Assembly: GCA_021234155.1 (NCBI GenBank)
Contig: JAJEKV010000003.1
Coordinates: 33,775,166 to 33,839,165 of the forward strand
Direction: 5' to 3'
Source: Isoetes taiwanensis
Taxonomy: Eukaryota > Streptophyta > Lycopodiopsida > Isoetales > Isoetaceae
Length of the DNA stretch: 64,000 nt
In this document: positions 1 to 11,406 of the stretch, one piece after another
Position numbering within the stretch: the stretch's first letter is position 1
Layout of the letters: the number at the start of each line of letters is the position of its first letter
Translations under genes and position numbers: made by a program
The notes under the pieces: model-generated
The model's input: only the letters and a program-made list of their open reading frames with translations
Told to the model about the DNA's origin: nothing
The model's database searches: none

Positions 1-1272
1 AATATAACAATCAACACAATTAACATTATTAACACAAACCATTGCATTTAACACATTTTAATTAAAATCCCCCTTAAACCCCCTTTGGTTTTGGTGTATA
101 TTCACACGGGGGGTTACGTAGGGCAGCGAGAGCCTCAAAAATATATTTACAATACATGTAGAAAATTAACACCATTAAGTACATTCTCTCAAACCTTATA
201 GTATTTTAAATCCTGACTCTAAATGTTCATTGCACTACAGTAGTGTTTATTTATTTAAACGTTCAATGCTTTGTTGATATATCTGTGAGTCAAGTGTGGG
301 GTTACTTAGTATTGGGGTTTGAAGATTCAGCTCCCTACTGTGTACTCCCTCTACATGACTTTAACTAGTAATTTACCTTGGGAATAACACCTTGCGGCAG
401 CTTATCCCACAAATTATTTACTGTTGTAGAACTCTTGGTGTAATGCCTTGCCATATATCTGTGCCATTGCTTTGGGGCTACATTGTCATAGGGTTTGGAA
501 TCTCAGCCCTCTACTATGTGAACCAGTAATTTGGCCTTGACGAGAGAATGCTAGGTGTAATGCTGTATCATGTATTTGGGCCAATGCTTTGGGGCTGCAT
601 AGTCTTGGGGTTTGGAATCTCAGCCCTCTACTATGTGAACCTTTAATTTGACTTGTACTAGAGAATGCTAGGGGTAATACCTCACCATATGTGTATGCCA
701 GATGAAGGACGTGGGCCTGGTTTAAACCAGGACAGACAAATTCTCAATTTCTAACTAGGTTTAGTTCTTGAAGTATAGTATTTGCTAGATTAGACCCTAG
801 CAAGTATTTTGTAAATTTTTTTTTAATATAACAATCAACACACAACTACCATTAATATTATTAACACAAACCATTGCATTTAACACATTTTAATTAAAAT
901 CCCCCTTAAACCCCCTTTAATTTGGGTGCATATTCACACGGGGGGTTACTCTGGGCATCGAGAGCTGTGGGATGGGCATATTTGGCCTTTATTCCTTCAT
1001 CTGGACCGTACATAGCGATCCTCGTTTGTGGGGTATGCATGTACAAGTGTATATTGAGATTTGTAAAATACTATAAGGTTTGAGAGAATGTACTTAATGG
1101 TGTTAATTTTGTACATGTATTATAAATATATCTCGCTGCCCTACGTAAACCCTTGTGTGAATATGCACCCAAACCAAAGGGGGTTTAAGGGGGATTTTAA
1201 TTAAAATGTGTTAAATGCAATGGTTTGTGTTAATAATGTTAATGGTAGTTGTGTGTTGATTGTTATATTAAA
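1..1272. mobile_element. Foldback (inverted-repeat) element, left end at window edge
   Basis: Bases 1-220 recur as a reverse complement at about 1063-1272, making long inverted arms around a 0.85-kb centre. The arms carry a CCCCTTAAACCCCC-type run next to an A/T-rich stretch ending in AATATAAC. A third, shorter copy of the arm lies inside in direct orientation at about 828-960. There is no coding sequence. This is the layout of a foldback or MITE-like DNA element, perhaps with an internal rearrangement. The target-site duplication cannot be checked because the left arm starts at the first base of the window. Confidence 0.75.
300..690. repeat. Tandem repeat, about 3 diverged copies of 120-150 bp
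   Basis: Inside the foldback element a unit containing GGGTTTGGAATCTCAGCCCT followed by CTACTATGTGAACC appears at about 490 and 612, with a more diverged copy from about 310. Each is followed by a GAGAATGCTAGG-type or related segment. The copies are direct repeats and show no coding potential. Confidence 0.6.
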
Positions 1273-1672
1273 AAAACTTTTGGGCCCTTCGGGCCCTAAC
1301 TAACGCAAACATAGGTAAATAAAGCCAGTACCACTAGTTCAAGAAAATCAACTATCAAAATAAATACCCCCTTCTATTGTAAACTGCATATTCATGCATA
1401 TGCTAGTGCATATGGTAACATGTGCTGGTATCAATGCAAGCCTGTTTTGCCATGGCAAGCATTCATAAGCATATGGCATATGCAAAACAAATTTAATTCT
1501 ACAAAGAGGGAGCATGAATACAAAAGAAATGGCAATCATAACCGGCATTGGCATCCACAAATAAGAATATTCATAGGATCAAAAACAAGATATGATTTAT
1601 AATCATCCCCGAGCTGCCAAGATTGCAAATTCTTCTCTGGAAAAACCATATTATGGCAATGTCACAGTAGTT
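1273..1672. other. Unassigned intergenic stretch
   Basis: Nothing gene-like was recognised. The only structure is a short perfect hairpin, GGGCCCTTCGGGCCC, at 1282-1296, next to the foldback element, and some CATATG-rich sequence. Confidence 0.5.
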
Positions 1673-1900
1673 TTATAACAAAGTTGGGCAATCCCTAATG
1701 GTTGTTTCTAGATGCACATAATCTGTAACATCTGGTGCAAGATCTCCAACAAATATGGAATGATGTGGACCAGAATCACCACGCCTGTCCCCTATGCCAA
1801 AAGATGCCCAGCTCAACCGAAGAAGTTGTTCACAATTTGGCATTGGCATTCCATTATAAGTCTGGAGCACTTTCTCTGCTCCAGAATGGGTTAAACCTTG
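1673..1900 (-). pseudogene. RBP45/RBP47-type RNA-binding protein, isolated exon relic
   Basis: The minus-strand frame encodes the end of one RRM (AEKVLQTYNG), the linker MPNCEQLLRLSWASFGIG, and the start of a second RRM with an RNP2-type strand (SIFVGDLAPDVTDY). This order and wording match plant RBP45/RBP47 oligouridylate-binding proteins, where the linker reads like RLNWASFG and is followed by IFVGDLAPDVTD. A plausible acceptor AG precedes the segment near 1900. The frame breaks after LETT, where the family continues with the body of RRM2, and a stop follows. No other exons were found nearby, so this is most likely a stranded gene fragment. Family assignment is strong; loss of function is inferred from truncation. 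Confidence 0.75.
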
Positions 1901-2299
1901 CTGAATGATTGATTTGTTTCAATAAGGCTTCCACATGCCCCAATTTGTCGAATTAGATGCTCTGACAAGAGAGAAACAGAATCTAATGAATTATAAACCA
2001 TCATACTTTACACTGCTCTGCTGTTTTGTGCACTCTGAAGAAGCCCAAAAGCAAGTGTGTTTAGGTATAGGCATACCCGCCAGCCGCGATCATCTTTGAG
2101 GACATGATTGCCCGGTGCAACCACACTTGGTTGTTTCGGTCCTTAGCAATCTCTGTTGTTAACAACAAATGCATATTCTAACTTGAACTAAATTGTACGT
2201 AAAAAAATGCACCCACGATGAAAATATCTAGCATTATAAAGTGCCCCCACGGATGAGGCACTTGACACAAAACAAAGAAGGCGTAAAGAAAAACCCCGG
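1901..2299. other. Unassigned intergenic stretch
   Basis: No coding or repeat structure was recognised between the RBP relic and the LRR relic. Confidence 0.5.
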
Positions 2300-4275
2300 G
2301 CCGAAATCTTTGTCTCACAACCATCCATCCATCAGCTGCATTGTATGGCCAACTATAGAAGCATTAAAAATGCAAAAGCATTCAAGGGGTCCCAATGAAG
2401 CTCAAGTCGTGGCTAAGGGAGTTCGGTCGCATGGAATGTGATGCTCCCCTAATATATCGACCCCGGCCAGATACATACGGGGACTTCCCCCCCCGTGGCA
2501 ATCCATCTCGCCATGGGCCTGGCCCTCCGCCGACCCGGGCCATCTACGTAGAGATGCTCGAAAGTGAAGGACACGGAGGTGTCATTCGCCCACGCCTTGA
2601 TGGGCTTACCGCCGCGGAAGCATGAATACAAGGGTTAGCACACGCGATAAATCATATATAAAAATAACCACCACGAAGGGTGGTGCATCCATCCGGCAAA
2701 CCAACGGCAAAGAATATGCATCTAAACCTAAGAAAACACCTTAAATCCCGTGTTCTACCCCTGCCTCGACTCGGTGAGGATGGACTGACGGCGGCCTCAA
2801 GAGATCGCCAGACGGAGGTATAACCTCGGGCGTTGGTTGGCATAGAACATCGGGCTAGGGTTGTCCACTCCATCCGCCCCTCCGTGCACACTTTGCGGAT
2901 GGGTCGATCCACGCTTATGGCTTCCGCTATAGCCTTCCCAGAGCAGACTCAAGGTATCACCCTTTTTGAGCCTACTCCAGGGTTCATGACGCCCCAACCG
3001 ATGAGGCGTGTCGTGAAGCCGCCCCTTCCGTGATCACGGTGGTTCCATGGGTGAGCTAGAGAATACGTGCGCATCAGCCACCCCGGATCCGGCATCCCAA
3101 CTTACTCACCCTAAATCTACTCAAAGTGCAAGATGCTCCATACGGATCACACCTCTACACCCGTGGAGGTCGACCCATACCCGGCCCTCTACGTGGCCTG
3201 GCCATCGGGGCCTAGCCCATCAGGGAGTCTCGTGGAGCCTTTTATGTTCGTGCAAGACCCCACCCCACTTCACCACCTGGTCCCTTCTGCGGTGCTAAGC
3301 GGCACCATAGCGTCTATGACCCGGTGGTCTCTTGTACACAGGCCGCATATAATGGGAGATACAGGGATATACCTAGGAGCATACTAATAACATGGCTCAG
3401 AGGTCTCTACCCCCCCCCCTTAATTCCCCCATTTCAAGAGTAATACTATGCAAAGAACTATCAATCCATCATTTAAGAGCAAGTACAGAATCAGAGATAA
3501 GGAGAACTCACCTTTGCAATCAAGGGTTAGTTCCTACAGGTAAAGCATAGAGAACATAGAGAAACAGAAGAAATACACACAACAAGTGCCCAACAGGGGC
3601 GCTACCCTACAGATAACACAACTAAGGGATGGCTCCATCTCGATTTGCTGAAGGGTGCCTGGCTGCTGCTCCTCCTCCCCCATCTCCAATTGCTCCTAAT
3701 TCGAATTGGGGCACAAAAGCCCTAATTTGGGTGTCCAAAATGGAAACCCTGCCTTGCCCAATCGATTTGGGCCAAGTGGCATGTCATTAATTAACTAATT
3801 TGGTATTTTAGCCCTTTTTAATATTAGGATAAGCCCTAAATTCGAATTAGGGTTTTGGGTTAGGTTTCCACCTTTATAATTTAATTATTAACATAGCTAA
3901 CCTTAGCTTATGAATAATTAATGTGCCATTAATTATTCATAGTGACGTGTCATGTATTTATACTTAAATATGCGTATAAATATGTGGAACGTCACATGGA
4001 ACACCACAAACTGCTGCAAATGGGAGGGGATTACCTGCAGCAAAGCAGGGCATGTAATCGGCCTTGATATGCAGTTGATCTCCACAAATTATTTGGATGC
4101 CAGTGTGGCCGTTTCTAACCTGGCGCTTGTATCAGGTCTGACAGAGCTTGAAAGCCTAGATGCAAGCTCGAAGGGCTTCAAGGGCGCAATATCGAGCTCC
4201 TTTTCCAAACTTACCAAGCTCAAGAAGCATCCCATCTCGATAATGAGGTATTTCCTGCCATTCCCTCGTTTTTGG
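2300..4275 (+). pseudogene. LRR receptor-like (LRRNT_2 plus first repeat) relic, split by a solo LTR
   Basis: From 3997 the plus frame reads WNTTNCCKWEGITC then SKAGHVIGLDM, the hallmark of the plant LRR N-terminal cap (a paired-Cys CCxWxGITC motif). It continues into LRR-like residues (LTELESLDASSKGFKGAISS, then a SFSKLTKLKK segment) and degenerates by about 4275. The tryptophan codon is built from the target-site duplication of an inserted LTR: removing 2437-3996 and one TGGAA copy joins the upstream SVA codons directly to WNTTNCC. Upstream, about 2340-2436 resembles the EALxxFK part of the cap but has in-frame stops. Intact relatives are membrane receptors with many repeats; this has one or two and no kinase. 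Confidence 0.75.
2437..3996 (-). mobile_element. Solo LTR, 1560 bp, with 5-bp target-site duplication
   Basis: The element begins TGTGATGCTCCCC and ends GGAACGTCACA on the plus strand (TG...CA). It is flanked by identical TGGAA at 2432-2436 and 3997-4001. It is homologous along its length to the LTR at 28607-29866: shared blocks include a GTGTCATTC...GCGGAAGC segment near the start, the CCTCTACCCCCC run, and the last 11 bases. The sister copy has a primer-binding site that shows transcription runs on the minus strand, so this copy is minus as well. No internal region lies next to it, so it is a solo LTR formed by LTR-LTR recombination. Short open frames inside it are not genes. Confidence 0.88.
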
Positions 4276-5935
4276 TTCATTCCATGGCCTGGAGAAGTTT
4301 GTGGCATCCAACACAGGCCTCAAATGTCCCATCCCTGCGGCATTCAACTAAGACCTCGATTATGGCCCTAATCCACACAACCCTAAAAAAACCCTAAAAA
4401 TAATGGGAGGATATTCACACCCACCACAAAAGAAGCCTCCACCACAGATTTGCCCCTTTTCTAAAATCAATCTACGACAAAAGGGTGCACTCTAGAAATA
4501 CTATTTAGTACACCTGGATGAATACGACCACCAAATCATATGAAAACCTTAGAGAAAACAGTACAAAAACAGAAAAAGAAAACCCCGTACTCAAAGCATA
4601 AGCAAGACAAAAGGCTTGTGCAGATAAGCACTGCAAGGACATGACCTTTGAGAAAAATGATGGAGTACAGCTCCAATCGTGGTTAAGAAAGACACATGTA
4701 GGGTCTGAATGACAAAGATGTTAGCATTATGATAGGCATGACCATTCACGATAGAAAGTGGATATATGAGCTAGAGCTTCTTCCATGCTATAAGAGTCCA
4801 TAAACTCTTTCATATTAGCTTGTTTAAGTGTTACGTTCCTAATGGATCAATTCTTTCCAGGATTACCATTATCTTGGGCTCAAGGATGGAGAACTTCCCT
4901 TGGAATCTCAAAAGATCCTTTAACCAAGGAATTCTGCAGTTACAAGGTGGATTACCTGCAAGGAGCACCAAACCAAGTAGAAATTTGCAAGCGACGAAGA
5001 AACTGCTTGGGAAAAGAAAGCGGATTTAAAGAGGGAATTTCTAAATCAAGAGAGCGTACTATCTAGATGATAGGCTTGTAGACCTAAGCTATGAGCTGCA
5101 TTAATCTTTGAGACCTCATGTTTTGGATAAATTCTTCTCAATGATTAAGTATTACTTTTATTAATTAGAAAGTTGTGCTTAATCTTGGTAGATTAACAGC
5201 AACGACCGAATGTGGTGCACATCTTCTTTAAGAAGACGAGCCAAGGAGCAAGCATTTCGTGTAGATACTTAGCTATCTCACTTGTGATGCATCATTCTAG
5301 GTAACCCTCCTCGTGTTAACCCCCTCCATATTAACAAATACCCATATCATCCATGTTGGAGGGATACGAGGGCATGATACAACCATTAAAGTTACTTAGT
5401 AAATTTAACATTACATCCTAATGTTATAAGCCCAGTATACATGAAAGTCATTTTTTACTTTATTTAAACCCCTTATTGGTTGCTCCAACGTTTTGGCTCC
5501 TCCTCCTTCTATCTAGCGCCTTCGCTCAACACCCTCTCCTTGAAGCTTTTATCATCCTACTGTGATGGAACCACCAGGCTCCCAGTTATGGGCACCATAA
5601 GTTTATTGGATCTCCCGCATTGGTACTTTACTAGCTTAGGAATCCTCTTCGTGGGTATGGGAAAGTTATTAAGTCTTGATGTATGATCTCAATAATCTTT
5701 CAAGTATGTTCTCATTTCTATGAATGATCTTACTCTTAAGCTTCCATTCAGTGCATACACGAAAAGCAATGCATCTTGTCTAGTATGTTATGACTCTATC
5801 TATTGACTATTTTGAGGCCCGGACCGTTACTCGTTTTTTCTCATTGCATCTGAGTAGAGGTAGTATCCTCTATGCATGCTGCATATGTACATGTTATATA
5901 TATTTGGATGGATGTCACCCTTCGAGGTGGCACCT
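4276..5935. other. Unassigned intergenic stretch
   Basis: No convincing gene was seen. Short open frames near 4820-5066 show no recognisable domain. The sequence is moderately AT-rich. Confidence 0.4.
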
Positions 5936-6170
5936 TCATTTATCATGTGTTTTCTATGTGTGTATGTACTTGCTGCTTCTGTTGTATAGGTATTCCCTAG
6001 AGGAATGGATGAGAATGACACCTCTGTATCCTCTACCCACCTGCTTGGCCATCCTAAGTGCAGGTCAGAAGGAGGGTTCTGTTGACTATTGGATGTCGGT
6101 ATGGGGATTTTCCTCCAAAAACATGGCAGGTCCACTGTATATGAAGAGCGAACCTCGCATTATAATGATG
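5936..6170 (+). mobile_element. LTR fragment, related to the 2437-3996 family, opposite orientation
   Basis: A segment with AATGACACCTCTGTATCCTC followed by a CACCTGCTTGGCC block and AGGTCAGAAGGAGGG is a diverged reverse-orientation relative of the LTR start at 2437 and 28607. It also resembles the fragment at about 42185-42386. No ends or duplications could be fixed. The match was made by eye and is partial. Confidence 0.45.
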
Positions 6171-7777
6171 AAATATGACTATGATCTTCCCACTTTACAT
6201 TAAAATATAAATTTGGTGAAGGTCAAAGATAGATTTTTAATAGAATAAAATATTAAGAAAAAGGCGCCGGTTTGAGGTGCTTTTTTGTGTTTTGTGGTTG
6301 TTGGGGATAACACTAGGTAGACAACTTGTAATATGAACATTTGTTGTCTTTATTAAGCACTTGGAGAATTGTTAGGCAAGTGGCAGTTATTTCGTAGGGA
6401 AATAGTTTTACTAGATTACGTCTCTTGAGGACAATATATACACCTAAGTTGTGTAAGTTTGCAACTGCAATGTGCTATGCATAATGTCACTTGTCAAATG
6501 AGTAAAGCAAAGGTTAGATGCCATCACATTCTTTACCGAATCTTTACAGATGAATGAACGCGTATATGTCCAAGTCAAAAGGTTATAGCGGGATTGTCTA
6601 TTATGTCCAAGTCAACAAGGTGACAGCTGGAAATAGACTGACTGGGCAACCTTACATATTATGTTGCATATCCTTAACAATGTTGACAGAGAAAGAATAT
6701 GTTGCAAGATATTTGTTGTGAGAAAAAAAAAAAGTATATTTAAGATATAGTATTATTTGTTAGAATATAAACAAAGAGAATATTATTTCAACGTAGGTAA
6801 GGGAATTATATAAATTTGCCTACGCGCATTGGCCAATTCTTTCGCCCAGAATAAGGATTGCATGAAGATTCTTGTATAGAGAATTGCACTTATTTACATT
6901 CATGTATGACATTCCAGGCATGGAAAACACGCGATGCCAGAAATGTCTCCTAGATGTAACACACACGCACAAAAAAAAGAAGGGACTACTACCATTCTAC
7001 AATAGCAAAAAAATTTGAAATGCTTCACAGATCTTCAAAATGCAAAGTAAATAATCTGAACGACAGGTAAATCTCTTGAAACTTCTGTTACATTGTTGGA
7101 ACAACAAGTAAAATTTTGGAACGCTGACGAGAGAAGAATCATAGCAGAAAGAGCATTCCTGGGTTTGAAATGTGCCACATGGCATGCCACTATTTGTTCG
7201 TCGAGCAGAATGGTAGGTAGCCTATTTTTATGTTACCTTCTACCTTGTATTTTTTTAGTATTATATGAAATGCATTGTGGGCTTTTAGGCTCTGTATTGG
7301 GAGGTGCAAGGCAAGGTGGTGGCCAACCCACGGAAGCGACCAGTCCACCCCCTTACATGGTGTAAAATCCCACAAGGGCCAGTTGGCGTCCGTGGACGTT
7401 AAAATATACTTCCTTCCTTCCTTCCTTCCACGTAGCATATTTGTTTATACATGTCTTAAAAAAAAAATATTTGAACAAAAATCCTTTTAAGTGGTAGCCT
7501 TATGCAAATCAATTTTTGTATTCTCATTTTATTTTAAATTTGCTTAATTTACTGCGAAAGTTAATGTAATCCCGTTTATTTTTGCTTATCCGTGTATTCT
7601 TCTTATCTTGAGTTCTAGGTAAAGAAAGGTAAGCCGGGAACGCCGGACTGCCCTTTTTATTGCTTAAAGGAAGATCTGGCTTTCTAAAATCGGTCTGGAT
7701 GATAGATTTAAGCCCCTTTTGCAACGTTTCTTCTGGCCTTTTCTTGGCGGTTTTAAGCAATTAATTCTAGTTTCGTG
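6171..7777. other. Upstream intergenic region of the 7778 gene
   Basis: No gene was recognised. A CTTCC microsatellite-like run lies at about 7410-7430. The last 200 bases before 7778 may hold the promoter and leader of the next gene, but no clear TATA box was seen. Confidence 0.4.
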
Positions 7778-8356
7778 ATGCATTCCCATGGACAATCCGG
7801 CAGTTCTTCGCCCCTAATTCCGTCCACCTCTTCTTCTCGGTCTTCAAGCTCTAACTCTGCTGCAGAAATTCATTTGAATCATCATAGAAGGTATGAATCC
7901 GCCTCTTCTTTGAGATCAGAGATAGCAACAGAAAGATCCCTTTTTGAGGCTCGAATTAGAGGGCAGACTTTAGATTTTAGGGATGAAGCATTAGATACAG
8001 AAAAGAAAGATTCGTCATTTAGCGATAGAGCATGCAACTGTATGGCAGGTACGGCAGCAGATTGCACAGCTATTTGTTGTTGCCCTTTCACTATTTTACA
8101 CATATTTGGGTTGCTTTTCATCCGCCTTCCGGCTGCAATGTGCCAGAAGTGTTTTGGCCGGATAAAGAAAAATAAGAACAAGCAAAGCCAATCTTTGCTG
8201 AGAAACAAAGAAGATTATGACTGGACCCCTATTCTTACTCCCAAAGCGTCCTGGAGGGAAAAATTTGCTTCTTCCCAACAGCAGGGATTGGGAGATGAAA
8301 ATTTCTGGCAATTGTTTGAAGGACAAACTGGGTTTTGGACCCATTCGGCTGATTAA
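7778..8356 (+). CDS. Plant-specific Cys-rich protein of unknown function (192 aa), paralogue of 35313-35954
   Basis: A single uninterrupted frame from ATG 7778 (a GTG sits just before it) to TAA 8354. The first 85 residues are Ser-rich and probably disordered (SSSRSSSSNSA). Residues 86-103 are CNCMAGTAADCTAICCCPF-like, with five Cys, followed by a hydrophobic stretch to about 121 (ILHIFGLLFIRLPAAMC), a basic segment (RIKKNKNK, 128-135), the conserved EDYDWTPILTP (145-155) and a C-terminal FWQLFEGQTGFW. This arrangement is that of a family found across land plants and still uncharacterised, to my knowledge. The Cys cluster could be a membrane-associated or acylated segment, which is inference. 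It is convergent with the hydrolase gene downstream, with 585 bp between the stops. Confidence 0.85.
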   Translation: MHSHGQSGSSSPLIPSTSSSRSSSSNSAAEIHLNHHRRYESASSLRSEIATERSLFEARIRGQTLDFRDEALDTEKKDSSFSDRACNCMAGTAADCTAICCCPFTILHIFGLLFIRLPAAMCQKCFGRIKKNKNKQSQSLLRNKEDYDWTPILTPKASWREKFASSQQQGLGDENFWQLFEGQTGFWTHSAD

Positions 8357-8941
8357 GCAAGGAATGTGTTGGTAATACAATTACTGGGTTTTTCTTGGAT
8401 TGGTTTCCTCGTTGTGCTTTTGATTTGTTGTGTTTGGAATATTTCTGCAAGGTCGAATTGCGACTAGATCAAGATTTTATTTGAAATGGAGGATTTTAAT
8501 TGTAAAATTGTGCTTCATGTATTAGCAAAGTGCAAGGTCAATGCTACAACAGTATAGCTCCTGTTATGCATGGAATTCATGGTCAATGACCATAGCTGGT
8601 AATCAAACCAGTACCATTTTGTCGACTTGCCATCATCTTCTTTCTGCATTATAATAAGAGAATGGGAATAAGCTCATACAAAATATATTGCCCTTCCAAG
8701 GGTGTAGACATATTTTGGAATTTCCGAGTACGAATATCTTTTTCCGCCTTTTAATCAATATCATGAAATTAAGCTTTATGATTTTAAATTTTTTCTTATA
8801 GAAGCAATTGTTATGGTATATGTTGTATTCCTTTAGCTGGATGAATGTAATAAATTACCTCCTCCACATAAAGCATTTGAAAACCATTGAACATTCTTGT
8901 AATTTCTGGATATGTATTTTAATTACCTTGAATTATGTCCT
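8357..8941. other. Shared 3' region of two convergent genes
   Basis: AT-rich spacer between two stop codons on opposite strands. It should contain both polyadenylation regions; AATAAA-like stretches exist on both strands, but none was singled out. Confidence 0.5.
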
Positions 8942-11406
8942 TTAATCTAGAGAAGCAATCCATTCTAGGATGGCCTTATTTGCTTGCTCAGGAGATTCAT
9001 CATGGGGACAATGGCCAGCGTTTAACCGTACAATCGTTGTATTAGGATATAGTTGTTTAATCATGTCTGCTTTAGTAGAACCCATCCAAGGATCCAAATC
9101 TCCCCATAACAGCATAAGTGGGCAAGACAAATCAGCCAAGAGCTTATTTAAGTTGAGGTCAGAGGGAGGTGGCTGAGAAATAAATTGACTCATCATCCTG
9201 CATATAATAATAACAATCAAGACAATGGTGACAAAATATACTGGAGATCCTCCAAACTTATATCCAAACTGACCTGTAATAGACTTCTCTTGCATTTGGA
9301 TCTTGAGTTGGCAAAACGATGCTTTCTACAAGACTGTCATCCACGTTAGTTTGATCCTTGTAGACCTGCACAAATTTACATAATATTAGAAGTCGAATTC
9401 ACAGGAATAGTGCGTTTCATACCGTTATTCGTTTTTGATACAGTTACAATCAATAGTAAATTCTTTATGGGCATATTATCAAAGAAACAGTGAAAGATGA
9501 CTATGCGAGCTACTACTTTCCATATCTTAATGCAAATGACTCCTTAATTACTAGTGCCGCAACTCTTGGTTTCTCACTTTGACATGTTCCATTATACTCA
9601 TGGCTATGCAAAATGAGATAAACTGCCCCATATTGGCAAATAAATAGAAGCAGACATAGAGGATGTCATGGCTACTATTTGCATCTTTCCATAAGGAAGT
9701 TGGAGGCCCCAGTGATGTTCAATTACCTTACTAAAGTTTCAGTCCCTTATCACCAACCATCATGCAAACATGATGGACAGATGAAACGTTGCATTCAAAA
9801 GACACACTTCTGGAAGGACTACATAAATATCCATATTCAAGACAACCTAAGATTCATAATGTGGGCAACACAAGGCATACTCCCGTCACCTGAAGATTGA
9901 AGCTAATTAAATGTCAAGTATCAGCTTTACTAGCAAATAATTGCCAAAGGCTATTCAGAAACATTATTTTTCTAACACAAATACATAATGTTATTATTAT
10001 GCTTACACTCATAAGAACAGAACGAATACGTGAAGGTTGCCTTGCTTGCCAGAATGTAAAATATATCAGCCATCGTCGTCCCCATTCCTTTAATGGATTC
10101 AATAACTTGCTCTCCCAGATTGTTTCTGAACGTGCCTCGTTTTTTACTGTGGCATCTTGGCCAGCAAATCGACCAGATGCATTTAGAAGAATCAATCCAG
10201 ACACAAGTTTTGGGTACATTGCAGCGGTCGTTAGCACAGTGAAGCCACCAATGCTGTAGAAATATTAGCATACTATGCATTTATTATCCAAAACAATATG
10301 AGATGCTATTTGACATGATAATATAACGTAAGAATGATCAATCAAACAGATCACCTGTTGCCAGCCAGTATAACAGGTTCCTCGACAATGTTTTCAATAA
10401 AATCAGCAACTTGATCACGCCAAAGAAGTGGGCCATAGTCTATGAGTGGCTTCTCACTCCAGCCAAATCCAATTAAGTCCATGGCATAGACTTTGTAGTA
10501 TCTGGACAACACCGGAATATTGTACCTACAGATCAAAGTAGTATCAGATTACTAATTTAATCTTACTAGTAGAAAAGTGAAACAGCATTTTGTGAAGACA
10601 GATAAGATTATTTTGAGCAACAATTCTACTTATAAGAACTGAAAACAGCAGTGAAGATTTCAAGGATAGACTGTCTGACCTCCAGTGGTAAGATGAGGCT
10701 CCAAATCCATGAATTAATACTATTGGTTTTCCTGTTCCTTCCACAATATAGTGGATTTTATGACCACGCCATTCCCAATAATTATAACCTTCTTTCTTAA
10801 GAGCTAGCTTGTCCATATCTGAAATTGGGTAGTAAAAATAAGGACCTAGAGGATGTACTAGTCTAGAAGATCAAGTTGTTATAAGCAAAGAAAAATTTTG
10901 GTAGCAAGACAGAAGTCTCTTCTATGTACTTACTCAAAGGGGACAGGATCTTAAATACATACAGAGTGATTAGACATTATTTGGATGGCCAATTTAATGA
11001 GCCTGGACTTGAGGCGATCGAGAATAATTTGTGTCCCCTATAAACTGATTAAGATTGATATAAGGGTTGTGCAACTCATTTGTAAGGAAAAAGATAAAAT
11101 GATTTTTTTTCTAAATTACCTTGAGTAGCAATGTTTCCAACTTCAGCAGCAGGTAGAGCGGCTGCACGTAACAACAGACCAGGTAGGGTTGCTCTACTTT
11201 TTGCTCCATTAGGCAATTTAATTGATGCCGCTATAATAAAGAACAATGAGTATACCAGGTTAAGAAGGAGAATTAGGAAATGCCATACCTTGCTTGGAGG
11301 TTGAAACCATAGAAGTGAAGACACAGGCATTGAGGTGATGAGAAAACGAAGGAGGACATTGTATAGAGTGTGAAATGAGGGAAGTCCTGGAAGCCGGAGA
11401 GACCAT
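8942..11406 (-). CDS. Chloroplast alpha/beta hydrolase, chlorophyll dephytylase (CLD1)-like, 7 exons
   Basis: Exons joined by eye on the minus strand: 11289-11406, 11120-11230, 10680-10818, 10355-10525, 10007-10253, 9274-9365 and 8942-9197. All introns start GT and end AG and the phases agree, giving 377 residues plus TAA. Residues 1 to about 45 form a Ser/Thr-rich, acid-poor start (MVSPASRTSLISHS), typical of a chloroplast transit peptide. The body has the oxyanion HGFGAS (from 113), the nucleophile elbow GNSIGG with Ser180, the acid in WGDLDPW (326-328) and the base in AGHCPHDE (His355), so the Ser-Asp-His set is complete. It matches the Arabidopsis At5g38520/CLD1 group along its length (MDKLALKKEGYNYWEWRGHK, then KVYAMDLIGFGWSEKPL). 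CLD1 removes phytol from chlorophyll in photosystem turnover; that activity here is inferred from family. The first ATG of exon 1 in the splice-compatible frame was chosen; an earlier ATG at 11453 is in the wrong frame. Confidence 0.9.

Noticed and set aside
1282-1296. GGGCCCTTCGGGCCC as a terminator
   Set aside because: Rho-independent terminators do not apply to plant nuclear genes, and no gene ends there.
2395-3387. Several short ORFs on both strands
   Set aside because: They are inside the solo LTR, and homologous positions in the other LTR copy do not preserve the frames.
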